From the NCBI RefSeq assembly GCF_017654505.1, contig NC_054534.1:18587693-18651692 (forward strand): 64,000 nt of DNA. Reading direction: 5' to 3'. The notes beneath the pieces are model-generated. The model was not told the origin of the DNA. It saw nothing but the letters and a program-made list of their open reading frames with translations, and did not search any database. This document shows positions 24,631 through 37,255 of this stretch, piece after piece. The stretch comes from Polyodon spathula (lineage: Eukaryota; Chordata; Actinopteri; Acipenseriformes; Polyodontidae). The stretch's first letter is position 1, and every line of letters starts with the position of its first letter. The translations under genes were made by a program, and so were the position numbers.

Positions 24631-27359
24631 TAAATGTATGTTAAGGCATATTTTATTTGTGCTTACATTCTCAAGTTTGTTGGTCAGTCAGTAGTGCTCT
24701 GGTGTTTTGATCAGCTTAGAAGTTTCTTCCAAGACTATTTTAGATTGAAAGCATACACAGACTATGTGATAGACCTGTCTGTACTGTACAATGTTGAATA
24801 ACAGTTTGTGTTTCTTTATTTTTTTTTCCTTCTAAAGATGATCCTATCTTCCTCAGACATGCTTTCTGCCAAAAGCTTTTTCCCATGAGAGAGTATATTT
24901 TATTTTCTGTTCTGGCGCAAAGGTTTTGAAGTTTCTCTGATTTATTTGTAATCCAAGAGCTCTCCCAAATGAGTTTATATCTGTGCTTTTCACTATAGTG
25001 AGTCAAACTTGATGTCAGCCTTTTGTGCAGATCATACACTACATACTTACCTTTCATCAAGTTATGTGCTGTACCAGTCTAGCTCATAATATAAGAGGAA
25101 TTACATGTTTTACCTGACATTTCTGTGATTAAGTAATTTTAATATTTTCTGTCAACAACAATCTAGATGGTGCATCCTTCATCTCTGTAGGCCTGACTCG
25201 AAATCCTTCTCACATCACAAGTGAAATTAACTTGGTTGTCTGTTCTGTGGACAGAAGTACCATGTAATTTGGGGAATTGGGCTCTTTTGCATTAAGAATT
25301 GGAGGGCCCTGGCAACTGAACTGCTGTACCCTCTAACAGGGCAGGGTTTAGCATTGTCACAGACCAAACTTGACCTGGTCTTTGGATAAAAAGAAGATAA
25401 GTTTTTCTAATTCTGACAGTTAGCACTTTGCACTAAACTTTGATTTATACAGCGTAAGAGAGGGTGTTTGGTTGCAGTGTCTGGAACAAGTGCACGGTTA
25501 TTATGGTTTCAATGTGTGAAAGAGGGTCAGTTTCCATTAAATGAATGTTCTTGATCTCACAGATGAGTAATATACTTTGCAAGCTGCAAACTGCTATATA
25601 TTCAACACTAAACTGGAGCAGCTCTGCTTTAAATTGAATAATAGTCACCCGTGCAGTATGATTTCATGGAGCAAAATAGGATACTGGATTTGTATTAAAC
25701 CTAAAGATGTGCACAGACAGACAGATTCAATGTCACCTCCTTTGTCCTTGAGGAGAATCAGGTGTCTAATGCAGCCCCTTTATAGTGGTGCCAGTTCGTT
25801 TGTCACATTCACAGTTTTTATCACAACATTTTTTACCAAGTACCAAAATGTGTAAATACGTGGAAGAACCTGTCTGTATGTCCATTTGTACGCACAGTAT
25901 AATGTATAGTTGATGGTTGGGCCATGGTGGCTAAGGTTTACATGGTGTATAAAAATCCAGGTTCCTGCATTTTCAAGTTTGCCCGTGCCAGTTGTTTTTT
26001 AAAGCCACCTCCGTGTCACCCTCGTGTCGGAAACCATGATAGTACCACCTCTGGTCTAATATGGGCACCATATTGAGATCATTTAATTATTTAAGTTTTC
26101 TGCAGGTCTATAGGAAATATGTGCATTTTGTTTTATTTTTTAAAAGGACAGATTTGGTCCTTGCAGTTTATTAGTAACGGTTTGTTTAGTAAGGAGACAA
26201 TCATGTTGTCATTACACTGAAGCAGCCCAGCGGGGCTCATTCCACAACATGACAACATTTTAAATATTCATAGACCTGTTTTTTTTTAGCAGGGTATGAC
26301 ATGCTTTTCATTAAAAGTCCTTGAACTCATTTAAATACAGCATTCCAATATACTTTTCAGTTTTCACACATACGGTATCAGTGAAATACTGCTTTGCTTC
26401 ACAACACAACACTCATTCAAAAGGTTAATGGTTGTCGCCTGTTATCTTACAGCACTTTGTCAAATGACAGAATAGCAGGGACATCAAAGGCAAAATTACA
26501 GAATAGGAGGTTGTGGCTGAAAGAATGCTTGGGTGATCATTCTAACTTGTACTTTTTCCATTTCATTATCAGTGCAGTGTGTCAAATATAATTTTGAAGG
26601 TCACCACATGCCTTCTTGTGAGTTGCCTATAGAACAGAGTCAGTCAATTGCATTTTTTAAAACTGTTTATCAGTTGCATTTTTTAAGACCTAGTGTATAG
26701 GTGACCTCTTTCAGCTAACTGACTGTTGTTTTCTTGCTCATGGTTTAAAGTGGCATGTGCTTTTCCCTTGTTTGCTGTGAATGCTTGATTTGAATAGAAA
26801 TGTTGTCTCTGTTGCAATGAGTCTGTGAGCTCTCAAGCTGTATTTTTTTTTTAATTAGAAAGTGGTCTTGGAACAGTGATCTGTGATGTCCACGTCGAGG
26901 CCTATCTGCTGTTGTACATGTTGTGTTTGTGTTCCAGAAGTGCTGCTGACCGTGAAGTACCTAGTTGAATTGCAACCCAGTTTAAATGATTTCTTGCATC
27001 TTGTCAAATATCTAAACTTTATACACAATTCATGAAAATATACCTATATCCCCTACTTTTTTGTGAGACGTATTTGCATTTGCCTTAAACCACAATAACA
27101 TTCTATTTTAAATAAAACAAAGCTTCAAGAATGTAATATTGCAGTAGTTAAAAAAAAATTTAACCAGCATTGCCATTTTGTTTGTAACCATGGTTAAGGA
27201 TGACATAATATGGATAATAAGTATACAGGTGTCAATTTTTGTTAACTTTTGTTCTACTGCAGTATATGGCAATTTTTTGGCTAAAATAAGTGTCTTGCAA
27301 AAATAAGAGCTTGCAATGTTTAAATTTCTGACAGAGATGAGGATATTTGCTTAATTTAA
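24631..27359. other. Intron sequence, unclassified
   Basis: Short frames only. The 106-codon minus frame at 24740-25060 has no recognisable family. Confidence 0.5.
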
Positions 27360-27880
<521 letters not shown>

Positions 27881-27974
27881 TGAAACAAAGCCGAGCCACA
27901 AGACTCGTTCACCATATATATAAAACTGCAGTGTACAAAATTGAAGGCATATGAAAGAAAAGGTTTTTAAAAAA

Positions 27975-28012
27975 TCTTTTAAATCGTTTCGGGCAAAAGC
28001 CCTTCAGCTGTT
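27975..28012 (-). ncRNA. Degenerate hammerhead-ribozyme-like motif
   Basis: On the minus strand CTGA is followed by the stem GGGC-TTTT-GCCC and then GAAACG. Penelope elements carry hammerhead ribozymes with a CUGAUGA core, a short GGGC/GCCC stem and GAAA. Here three core bases (UGA) are missing, so cleavage is not expected. Confidence 0.45.
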
Positions 28013-28718
28013 TAAAAAAAAAAAAAGTAAACACAGAGCAGTAAACTTGTTGTTGTTCAATAATTGTAATTAAACAAAAATTATGTGGAAGGTGTCATGA
28101 TTATTAGAATAGAATGTTCATTCCCAGAGGTTCCAAAGTTCCCAGTTTGAAGATAAACTCTCGTTCCTTTTGTTTCCGAGCAACATTTGTTCCATAGCAT
28201 TGATTGATCACACAGACTGTGATGTCTTCAGCAGTGTGACCATCACTGTTGAAGTGATGGGCTACAGGAAATGCAGTGGTGCTAATACAAATGCATCTTA
28301 AGTGTTCTACAAACTTGTCTGCTAAATGCCTTTTAGTTTCCTCGATATACAATGTGTTGCATTTCTTGCAGATAATGCAGTAGACTGTTCCTTTAAATGT
28401 ACAGGTAAAATGTTCATGAATGTTGAATGAAGATTTAATGCCTCTAATCTCTATTTAAGAATGAATGTATTTACAGGTATTACATTGTGGTCTATTACAT
28501 GGATATGTACCTTTCAAAGGTTCCCCAGAAGGACGAATAGCACTATGTACCTCATGTATTCTTATATTCTTGTCTCTTCTATATGACATCAAGGGGGGAG
28601 TCTTGAAAATAGGTGCTGTAGATGGGTCTTCTTGTACAATTGTAAAGTTTCTTTGCACAACTGTCTGTATCTTTGTGTTGGTAGGGTGGTAAGTGAGGAT
28701 CAGAGGGATTCTATATTC

Positions 28719-28790
28719 AAAAGATTTAGAAGTGAGTAGTTTTCGAGATTTACGATTATACTGTATTTACTACTCACTTCTAAATCTTTT
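28719..28790. repeat. 22-bp perfect inverted repeat with 28-bp loop
   Basis: The left arm at 28719-28740 and right arm at 28769-28790 are perfect complements (core AAGATTTAGAAGTGAGTAGT). The left arm is Penelope coding sequence, and the right arm is an inverted copy at its 5' truncation point. Confidence 0.9.
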
Positions 28791-29050
28791 GTAGTCATTT
28801 TTGTATTACTTTAGTATAAATACATGTTAATTTGGATTCATATGTTGTTTTTTTCTGACTTTATGTGACCGAAAAGACACACATTTGCCCATTTTCCCAT
28901 TGGAAATAGTGATATTTTGAAATATCACTGTCCTGCTCACAAAAGCAAAGTTTGTGGGGAATAATAGCCATTTTCTATACTTTTGAGGCATAAGCAATTA
29001 GGAAATAACACTTACTACCCAGGAACAAAAAATCAAAAAATAAAATGTTA
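28791..29050. other. Intron sequence, nothing recognised
   Basis: AT-rich spacer between the Penelope fragment and the Tc1 relic. Confidence 0.5.
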
Positions 29051-29560
29051 CACAGTGCAACCAGGCCTGAACCTCATACCAACGGTCTAGCATGGTGGTG
29101 GTAGTGTCGTGATTTGGGGATGCTTTGCTGCATCAGGACCTGGACGACTTGCCATCATTGAAGGAACTATGAATTCTGCTCTGTATCAGAGAATTCTACA
29201 GGAGAATGTCAGGCCATCCGTAAGCTGAAGCGCAGCTGGGTCATGCAGCAAGACAATAATCCAAAACACACAAGCAAGTCTACATCAGAATGGTCGAAGA
29301 ACAAGAAATTTAAAGTATTGGAATAGCCTAGTCAAAGTTCAGACCTAAACCCCATTGAGATGTTATGGCAGGACCTGAAACAGGCCGTTTATGCTTGAAA
29401 ACCCACAAATGTCACTGAGTTGAAGCAGTTCTGCATGATGGAGTGGGCCAAAATTCCTCCAGGGTGGTGTGAGAGACTTATCATTAACTACAGGAGGCAA
29501 TATTGCTGCTAAAGGTGGCGTAACCAGTTATTCAGTCTAAGGGAGCGATTACTTTTTCAC
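29050..29560 (+). mobile_element. Tc1-like transposase relic, C-terminal half
   Basis: Reads with interruptions as [19 protein letters not shown], then MQQDNNPKHTSKST, VLE-stop-PSQSSDLNPIEMLWQDL and KGGVTSYS-like sequence. In-frame stops replace several codons. The DNNPKH and PIE blocks identify the family. Confidence 0.8.
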
Positions 29561-32500
29561 ACGGGGCATTGGGTGTTGCATAATTTTCTTTAATAAATAA
29601 ATGTAATAAGTATCAAAATGTTGTGTTAGTTGTTCACTCAGGGTCCACTTTGTCTAACCCATTGCATTCTAACATACAGCAGGCACGTTTAGACCTCAGA
29701 GGATCAAATGACACTCAAACATCTGATTATTGTGGCAAATGCTGGGCATAGTAACTACTACAAAAACTAAATTGAAATACTTCCACAAAAATGTTTTGAA
29801 GTATAAAAAAAGCAAAAATAGCAGAAGTGGGTCATATGAGGCAGAGGACGAATAGCGATGCAAATACTGCTGCATTGAGGTACATGTTTGCCCTGACAGA
29901 ATAGAAGAACATAGACATAACTAAAACAAGAAAGTGAACTGAGAGACAAGAAATTTTAATTTATGCCGCTTTTACACAAGTTTCAATAAAAGAGCGCAGA
30001 ATGACTGTGTTAATAAGTTTGTCGGAGAACTGTGCTTTGCTGGACAGCCACTCTTTATTGCAGAGAGGTGTATTGGTGACTTAATAACATATTAATCTAC
30101 GATTGAACCGCTAACAGGAACTGCTGCCGCAAAGCATTCCCCAAAAACTCGCAAATAGCATTGCACCTGATTATTACATTTCAGCAAGACTTCCGACTCA
30201 TTTGCACTATTGTGACAGACGCAACACTTTTCAGTACACCTACCCCTAAAATGTTAAACCATCAGCCTACTAAATAGATTATTAGCCTTTGAGGACTGGG
30301 TGGGTCCAAAACTAATTACCTCTCACATATTACCCCCACCACCAGAGAGTAAACAATTTTTAATGTCATTTCAGTGTTACCTCTAGCAATTATTACTAAG
30401 ACATTCAAAACAACCAGAAATGAGTGCAGGAAAACGAAGCATTGATTGTATTCCTGTTCAACTCTGTAGTTTAAAAAAAAAATGCAAGTTGTTTTAAGTT
30501 AATGTCATGTTATTTAAAATGAATACCTGTCAAGGAGCTGGACGGCATGATTTCAATTAGCGTGCAGAATTACAAAGATTTTTACAAAGTTTTTTCAGAT
30601 GCATGGCTCTGGGGAGAAAGGTTATTTGGCTATAATCCAATATATTCATGAAAATATTTTAATCAGTACATGCAGTCCTTCACAGTCTTACCTTTGAAAT
30701 TATGAGGACTCTTTGAAAGTTCCTGCACTGGTTACAAGTAACAATGGCTACAAGTAGCTTTATTCACTGAGCACAGCAGCTGGACTTGTGAATTTACAGG
30801 ATAACTTATTCAACCTGTAATACTGATACCACAAGAGTACCTTTGCAGTACAGTTAGTTCACTGCCAGGTGTCTGAAGTGCAGTACAGGTATGTCATTGT
30901 ATTGTATCTTTAAGTAAAATAGATACATATTAACCATTTTTTCCAGTTGCCAATATACAGTAAAGTATCAATAACATACAGGTAGCTAATACACAAGTCT
31001 GAATATGATTTTGTAAACCGCAAATAGTTTATTTTAAAATAAGTTCACACTGTAAACCATTTAAAGAAATAGTACAAATATTTTTCTAGCGTAAGGTGTA
31101 GGCTACATAAAATCATAGACCACAATGTCGGATGATATGTTTACATATAATAACTTTAAATAACTTTAATAGCTTTTAGAGTTTTTTTTTTTAACATTAT
31201 TTATCAATCATCAATTCATTACCTAAAGCATGATTCAAGCTTGGGGAAAATTAGTACTGTAGTATGTTGGTACTAAAGTACCAAAATTGTCATATTCCTG
31301 TTCCTTTCCAACACTGTCAATAGTCCCCTGCCTTCAGGGTACACAGGCTGCAGAGAGTGGGTACTCAGCATAAACTCACAACCACCCAGTGTCTTACATT
31401 TTAAATAATATTTGAGAGAATTGTGTGATTTGCATTTTCTACCAGTATAAAATACAGTTGTAGTTCTTTACAGCGGTTCACAGCAATGGGGAATTACTGT
31501 ACAGCATTAACCACCTGTACGTGGTTAGCTTGGGGTTCATTTGCAGTACAGTACAATATTCACATGATAAAGCCTCTGTGGAGCTAAAAAAAAAAAAAGC
31601 AAAGCCAAAAACAAAATGATTAGGCTAAAATATCTTAAATAAGTTAGTCTTAAATTAAATGAATTATAAATATAGTCTTTATAGTTTTTATTTACAGATT
31701 CACAGATGTATGTAGAAAAAGAGGATGGAGCACTGTTACAGAAAGCAACAGCAAAACAGAAGCCCAACAGCAGAGGACACGGTACTCATTAGGCATTTGG
31801 TTTTTTAGACCTTGAGTTTAAATTCAGATTAGAGGGAATCTGTAAATGAGGTCCCTTACAGCTCCAGTGAGGCCATTAGTGATTCACATAGATGCTATTA
31901 TTTTGGAATTCACTTTCTGAATAATAATGAGCCCTCATTTACAATCTGTTAAATTGATAAGAACACACTGGCTCTGCTCTAAAACTAACAGTTTGGTTGG
32001 ATTCAGTTTATTAAACAGATTGAGGCATGCTATTTATTTCATAAGGAGCTTCAAGAACTTGAGCTTTGTATTTTCTGTATGTTGAGTCAGTGACATGACT
32101 GAAAGCAGTGCACATGTTCCTCTTTTTGAGATACCAGTTCACCACTACCACGGGCAGCTTTTAAAATTATGTGTGGGTCTTTTTTTATACTGAATACTCA
32201 AGGGCTTTGAGCCCAGATGTTCCCTAAAGCTATTCTGGAATTGGATTTAACAAGATAATGCTACTTTCTGAAAAAAAAAGAAATGTACCCATACTAAACT
32301 TATTACATTATGACACTGCTAATGCCAAATGATTTTGACATCAGTTTCCAGAAATGACCAGTGTATGTATAGTTTTATATAATACTTTATACACACTTTA
32401 ATACAATTTAAAGATTAAATGTAATATTTGCATGCACCTAATGCAAATTGTGTTTGCGCAGGCTAAAACAGACTAGAGACAGCTTCTCACATGGATTGGA

Positions 32501-33190
32501 ATTTTATAAAAGTGTGTGTAGTGCAGGTGAAATCTGCTTTAGGCATGCCACTATTTTAAGAATGTTTGCATATTGATAGACTGTTGAAGATAAACACCAA
32601 ACATCATCATTACATGTGGAGAGATTTCTTTTAATCATACTCTGATGGGAGCTGAATCTGGGCATATTCTCTTTGATCTATGGGTTTTTTTTTTTTTTTT
32701 TTTGTGAATTGATTGTATTGGTGCTCATAGCCAGTTAGTGGGATGAAGGGGTCTATGATTAATTATGTATTGCCTTCAAGTGTGTACAGTCTGATTATAA
32801 GTTGTTCCACTGTTCAAAGCAAAGCTGAGCTTTTGAACTGCCTGTGCCATTATTAAGTAACATTTGAAAAAAAACTTTAAATGAGTGGTATCTGTTGATT
32901 CCTAATGCATATTTGAAATTTGGGAACCGTTTGTTTAAGTTCTAGTTTTGTGATCCTTAAAATTATGGTTTAGTTTAGTTTATTCACTTTGTGCCCACAG
33001 GGCCAGCACAAGTATATTCCAATAGTGCAGCAGTAATACAAAGAGACCTAAGGAGACCATACTCAGTAATAAGCAATGCAACAATTACTATACATCCAAT
33101 GTAATATCAGTAAAAATACACACACCAATACACACACATATAAATATATTAAAAGAATATTTTAATAACAGTTTCATTACAACTAAAACA
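29561..33190. other. Intron sequence, nothing recognised
   Basis: AT-rich, several homopolymer runs, no family-level coding signal on either strand. Confidence 0.5.
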
Positions 33191-33193
33191 AGT

Positions 33194-34560
33194 TCACCTT
33201 AGACACAGATAATGCTGACCAGCAGTTTTAAACCCGGGGAGGCGTGACAATGACACAATGGAATCTGGAAGGGCATTCCATGACCGCAAGACTGTGCCAA
33301 AGAAAGAATAACGACACAACTGAAGATGATAAGGACTGATGGTCAGAGCTGCGCTGTGGAGACCTCTCAGCCCAAGTCTTTCACTAGCACAGACTGACAT
33401 AGAGGCAGAACACAGTGAATGCAAAATCTTATAGAAGTGAACAAAAATAAAATAGGACCTTCTGCCACTTAATGATTTAAGAGAAAAGGAACTAAGAAGG
33501 TTATCCTAAGTAGATTCCCAGTTCCAGTCATACAATACAATCCTAGAAGCATTTTTTTGGACAGACTCAAGCTTCTAAATATTGTATTTTTTAAATGGGT
33601 CCCAGACAAAACAGTTGTACTGTAAAATAGGTTTTATCAAACTCTTGTAAAGATGCAAAACAACACCTGGAGGGGCCTCTCTAAAGGAATGAAAAATAAA
33701 CCCCAAATCGCAAACATAATCGACATGGTGTGTCCAGAGAAAGTTGTCAGATATGCAAACCCCCAGGAGCTTATAATGACTGACTTTCTTGATTTGGGCC
33801 CCTAGAGACAAAGGCATTATTGGAGCTGGTTTCCTGGATGGGGAGATAATCATGCATTTGGTTTTGGAAATGTTAGATTTCAAATAATTAATTCCAAACC
33901 AATCATAAACAAAATGTATATCATGTTGAAAAGCTAATTAGTCTGTTTCTGGATTTATAATAGTTTTATATAATGTATACTGGTACATTCTGAAAAATGT
34001 ATAGTTTCCAAATCATTAACATACCAATTGAAAAACAAAGGGCCCAAACAGACCCTTGAAGAACACCAGATATCACTGGTAGATTAGAAGAAAGTTGTCC
34101 CAGGACTGCAACACTTTGCCAATGCCCCACAAGGCAAGAGGAGAACCAGCCTTCACAAAACCTGTATTTAGAAAGTTTTGATAAAAGGGCATTATGTGGA
34201 AGTGAGTGAAAGGCTCTGGAGAGGTCAGGAAATACAGCAGCTGTACCGCAACTGGAGTCTTAATGTTTTGTAGCACAGACCAAGACATGTCAAAAGTACA
34301 CCCCCTGTTCCTGAATTACTTTGTTAAAATGTGGTTAAAAGAAAGGTACTTGTCACAAAATCTGTACACGACCCTCTCCAGAACCTTAGAGACACTAGGT
34401 AAAGGGGAAACTGGCCTATGATTAGAAAGCAATCCTGAATCACCTCCTTTGTGGATTGGCATGACCCATGAGAGTTTCCATTGTGGAGGAACCACACCCT
34501 GACTTGGGGACAGATTGAACAGCAATGAAATGGTTGCAGGACCTAAGCGTTTTAAAAAGC
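33194..34560 (-). mobile_element. Degenerate non-LTR retrotransposon (L2/Rex1-like or related LINE), RT part
   Basis: Minus-strand pieces in order are: GVVPPQWKLSWVMPIHKGGD and HRPVSPLPSVSKVLERVVY (34525-34316); a middle RT region with FLTSPEPFTHFH (34288-34073); NISKTKCMIISPS and KLLGVCISDNFLWTHHV with LIKPILQYNCFVWDP (33883-33575); and FGTVLRSWNALPDSIV with LPGFKTAGQHYL (33424-33194). This is the RT-to-C-terminus order of vertebrate LINEs. Frames are broken between pieces. Confidence 0.78.
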
Positions 34561-34954
34561 AATTTACAGGATAATGTAAAACTGCATCTGCTGATGCATG
34601 TTAAAAGCAGTTTTTAGATAATGGTAAAAAGCTAATTGCTTTTAATGTCTAATGTATGAGCTGTATTTATACAAAACTCAATTACAAGCTCTGATGGCTT
34701 GGATTATACAAAGGAGAAGAATCTATGATGTATTAAATTTAAAAAAATACAAATGTGTGTTTTACTGTAGCTCCTCGTATATTTTTACTTCATTGATCTT
34801 AAAGCATCTTGGGATTGCCTCAACGGAGACTGTAATTTAGTCTGTATGTGATATTCTTCAGGAAAAGAACAGGGAACACAGAAGAATTGAAAAGGCATAT
34901 CTATTGTGTTTGCAACTTTGTTAAAAAAAAAAAGACCATCAATATAAGTTGACC

Positions 34955-35070
34955 CTCCATTGCCTTCTGTACTAGGAGGTTAAGGGAGTTGCTCAGGGTC
35001 ACACAGTGAGTCAGTGGTGGAGATGGGACTTGAACCAGTGACCTTCTGGTTACAAGGCATCGTTCAGCAA
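34955..35070 (+). repeat. L2/MIR-type 3' tail
   Basis: TTGCTCAGGGTCACACAGTG followed by AGTCAGTGGTGGAGATGGGA and CTTGAACC matches the well-known conserved tail of L2 LINEs and MIR-type SINEs (GGTCACACAG...TGGCAGAG...GAACC). Confidence 0.65.
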
Positions 35071-36420
35071 TCGTTTGCTTCTTTATTTATGTAATCTTTA
35101 AATCCTACAACAATGCAGGTATAAATGACTGGACATTCTCCTGGTTCCCCCAAGAAACGTTTCCTTATTTCAGCTGACACACTGAGGTATATTAGTAGTT
35201 TTTAGGTACATTGCAGTCACTTTACATAAATAACATACAATTGATTATTTTCTTTAAGTGACTATATACAGTCTCTTAAAGAAATACATTTTCAGAGTAA
35301 TTTATTTCTTATACGTTTTTTATCCTGTTATTTGCATTTTGTATAATTCTCTGTTCATGTTTCTGCTTAGATCATTAACATATTTCCTTTCATCATCTCC
35401 GTGCTCCTTCTGGGGGGCAAAAAAAAAAAAAAAAACTCCTAAAAGCTTGATTTCTGTGGTGTGGTTTTGTAATTACTAAGCTTGGTAAATAATCATCTAA
35501 GCAGAAACAATAAAATAGGATGTTTGGAAACACATGCAATAGGATGCTAATTTACGGATTAAGCATCAGAGTGAGGGGATATAAGGGCATGACTGTTGTA
35601 CCACACTTCAAATCCAAAGACAATTTATAAACCTCATATTCCATTTTCTTAGACGAAATGGGACATTGACATTGATCTTTACCTCCAACCTAATACTTTA
35701 TGTAATTGTGTGCTGTGCCTTCATGCACTTATATAATTGCTTATACTGTTGTAAATACCCAAGTTATTTTGTAATCAATTTGCCACACTAGTATCATTCT
35801 CTGTGTGGAATGTCATTTTCTCATTGAATACTAATCTCACACTGATTATATGTTAAAAATGTATCAAACACTACACAGCTTTCTCATTAAGCAAATCCTC
35901 TACACAAAATGCTGATTTTCTTATTTTAACAATTCACTGTTTGGAGAGTTTACAAGATTAATACCAAACAGACTGCACTAAAATCTTCCCTCCATACCGA
36001 TTTGATATTGAATGCATAGACGTAACTGCCATAATCAAGATTTATCACAATCAAATCCATTGTTCTTTTGATGTGTCAAAATATAATCTGTCATATATAA
36101 TGACAGACCGACATGCACCACTTTATATCGCAAGATTCCTAGGATGACAACAATATACAACACAATAACTTCAAGAATGAACTAACCAAGTTTCATCACA
36201 TTTAGATGAGCGGTGCTCTAGATGAAGTCTAAGTGCAAAATCAGTTAAAAGGTGATCCTGTGACCCGCCCACGTACAAACATTGCACTGACGTAGTGTGC
36301 TAGGGCGGCTGTAGTCGAGTTGGGATGGAACCCCTTGTTAAAACTGCATAGATAACTGTCACATTCAAGTGCAACACCTTAAAAAAATAAATAAAATTAA
36401 AAAAAAGTTAAAAAGCAGAA
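35071..36420. other. Intron sequence, nothing recognised
   Basis: AT-rich, with a poly-A tract at about 35419-35435. Confidence 0.5.
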
Positions 36421-36479
36421 ATTTTAAAGTTACATTAAAACCAACTAAAAGCTGTTTTATAAAAGTATGTTTTCACTCT

Positions 36480-37255
36480 TGACTTAAAAACTGTAACAGT
36501 CCCAGCTTACCTGACGAAAGAAGGGAGGGCATTCCATAATTTAGGGGCTCTGCATTAAAAAGCCATCCTCCCTTGTTAATGTTGTTGACCCTAGGAATAA
36601 CCATAGCCCTGCATCCTGTGATCTAAGAGTAACTCCTGCAAATAACCAGGTGCTAATCCATTTAGGGCTTTATAGGTTAACAGCAAAATCTTTCTATTCT
36701 ATACTGCACAGGGAGCCAGTGTAAGGAGGTAAAACGGGGCTAATATGTTCACTTTTCCTGGTTTTAGTCAGAATTCTAGCAACGGTATTCTGAATGAGCT
36801 GTAAGTGAGACACCAAACCTTTTGGGATACCAGAGAGAAGTGCATTATGGTATCAATTCTAGATTAAATAATGGCATGAATTAGTCTCTCGGCATCAGAT
36901 ACAGAAATAATTGGTCTAAGTTTGGCTATATTTCTCAAATGGTAAAAAGATACTTGTGTAACTTCCCTAATATAACTCAAATGATAGATCAGGATCAAAG
37001 ATACCAAACGTTTCATTTCTAGTTTCAGGTTGAATAAGAGATTACCACAGTCCAGCTCATGTAATCCCACATGTTTTAGTTGGTTCCGAGAGCCCATGAG
37101 TGTACCTCTGTTTTATCTGAATTTAGCATTGAAGAATTCCTTGACATCCAACACTTGATGTCTGCAAGACAAGCAGCAAGTAACTTCCCAGGAGAAGTAT
37201 ATCCTGGCTTTGGGGTCAGATATAGCTGAGTATCATCTGTATAGCAGATTCTAAT
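36480..37255 (-). mobile_element. Degenerate LINE reverse transcriptase C-terminal part
   Basis: Minus-strand translation, with many stops, gives DDTQLYLTPKPG, LNSDKTEV, VSFYHLRNIAKLRPIISVSD then AERLIHAII, and LHWLPVQYRIE-like sequence. This series (YADDTQLY, LNSDKTE, HLRNIAKIR, LHWLPV) is that of a LINE family common in fish. It is a different family from the fragment at 33194-34560. Confidence 0.75.

Larger units (their letters stand above)
27965..28790 (-). mobile_element. Penelope-like element, 3' part with GIY-YIG endonuclease
   Basis: On the minus strand, 28740-28455 reads EYRIPLILTYHPTNTK, FTIVQEDPSTAPIFKTPPLM, SYRRDKNIR and YPCNRPQCNTCKYI, the region between RT and endonuclease in Penelope elements. 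28352-28104 reads YIEETKRHLADKFVEHLR, PVAHHFNSDGH and EFIFKLGTLEPLGMN, a GIY-YIG-type domain. A stop or frame break separates the two frames. A hammerhead-like remnant follows at 27975-28012. The 5' end is a perfect foldback (28719-28790). It is truncated and lacks the RT. Confidence 0.82.

Noticed and set aside
24740..25060. 106-codon minus-strand frame
   Set aside because: No family features; it may be a piece of an unknown repeat, but nothing supports a gene.
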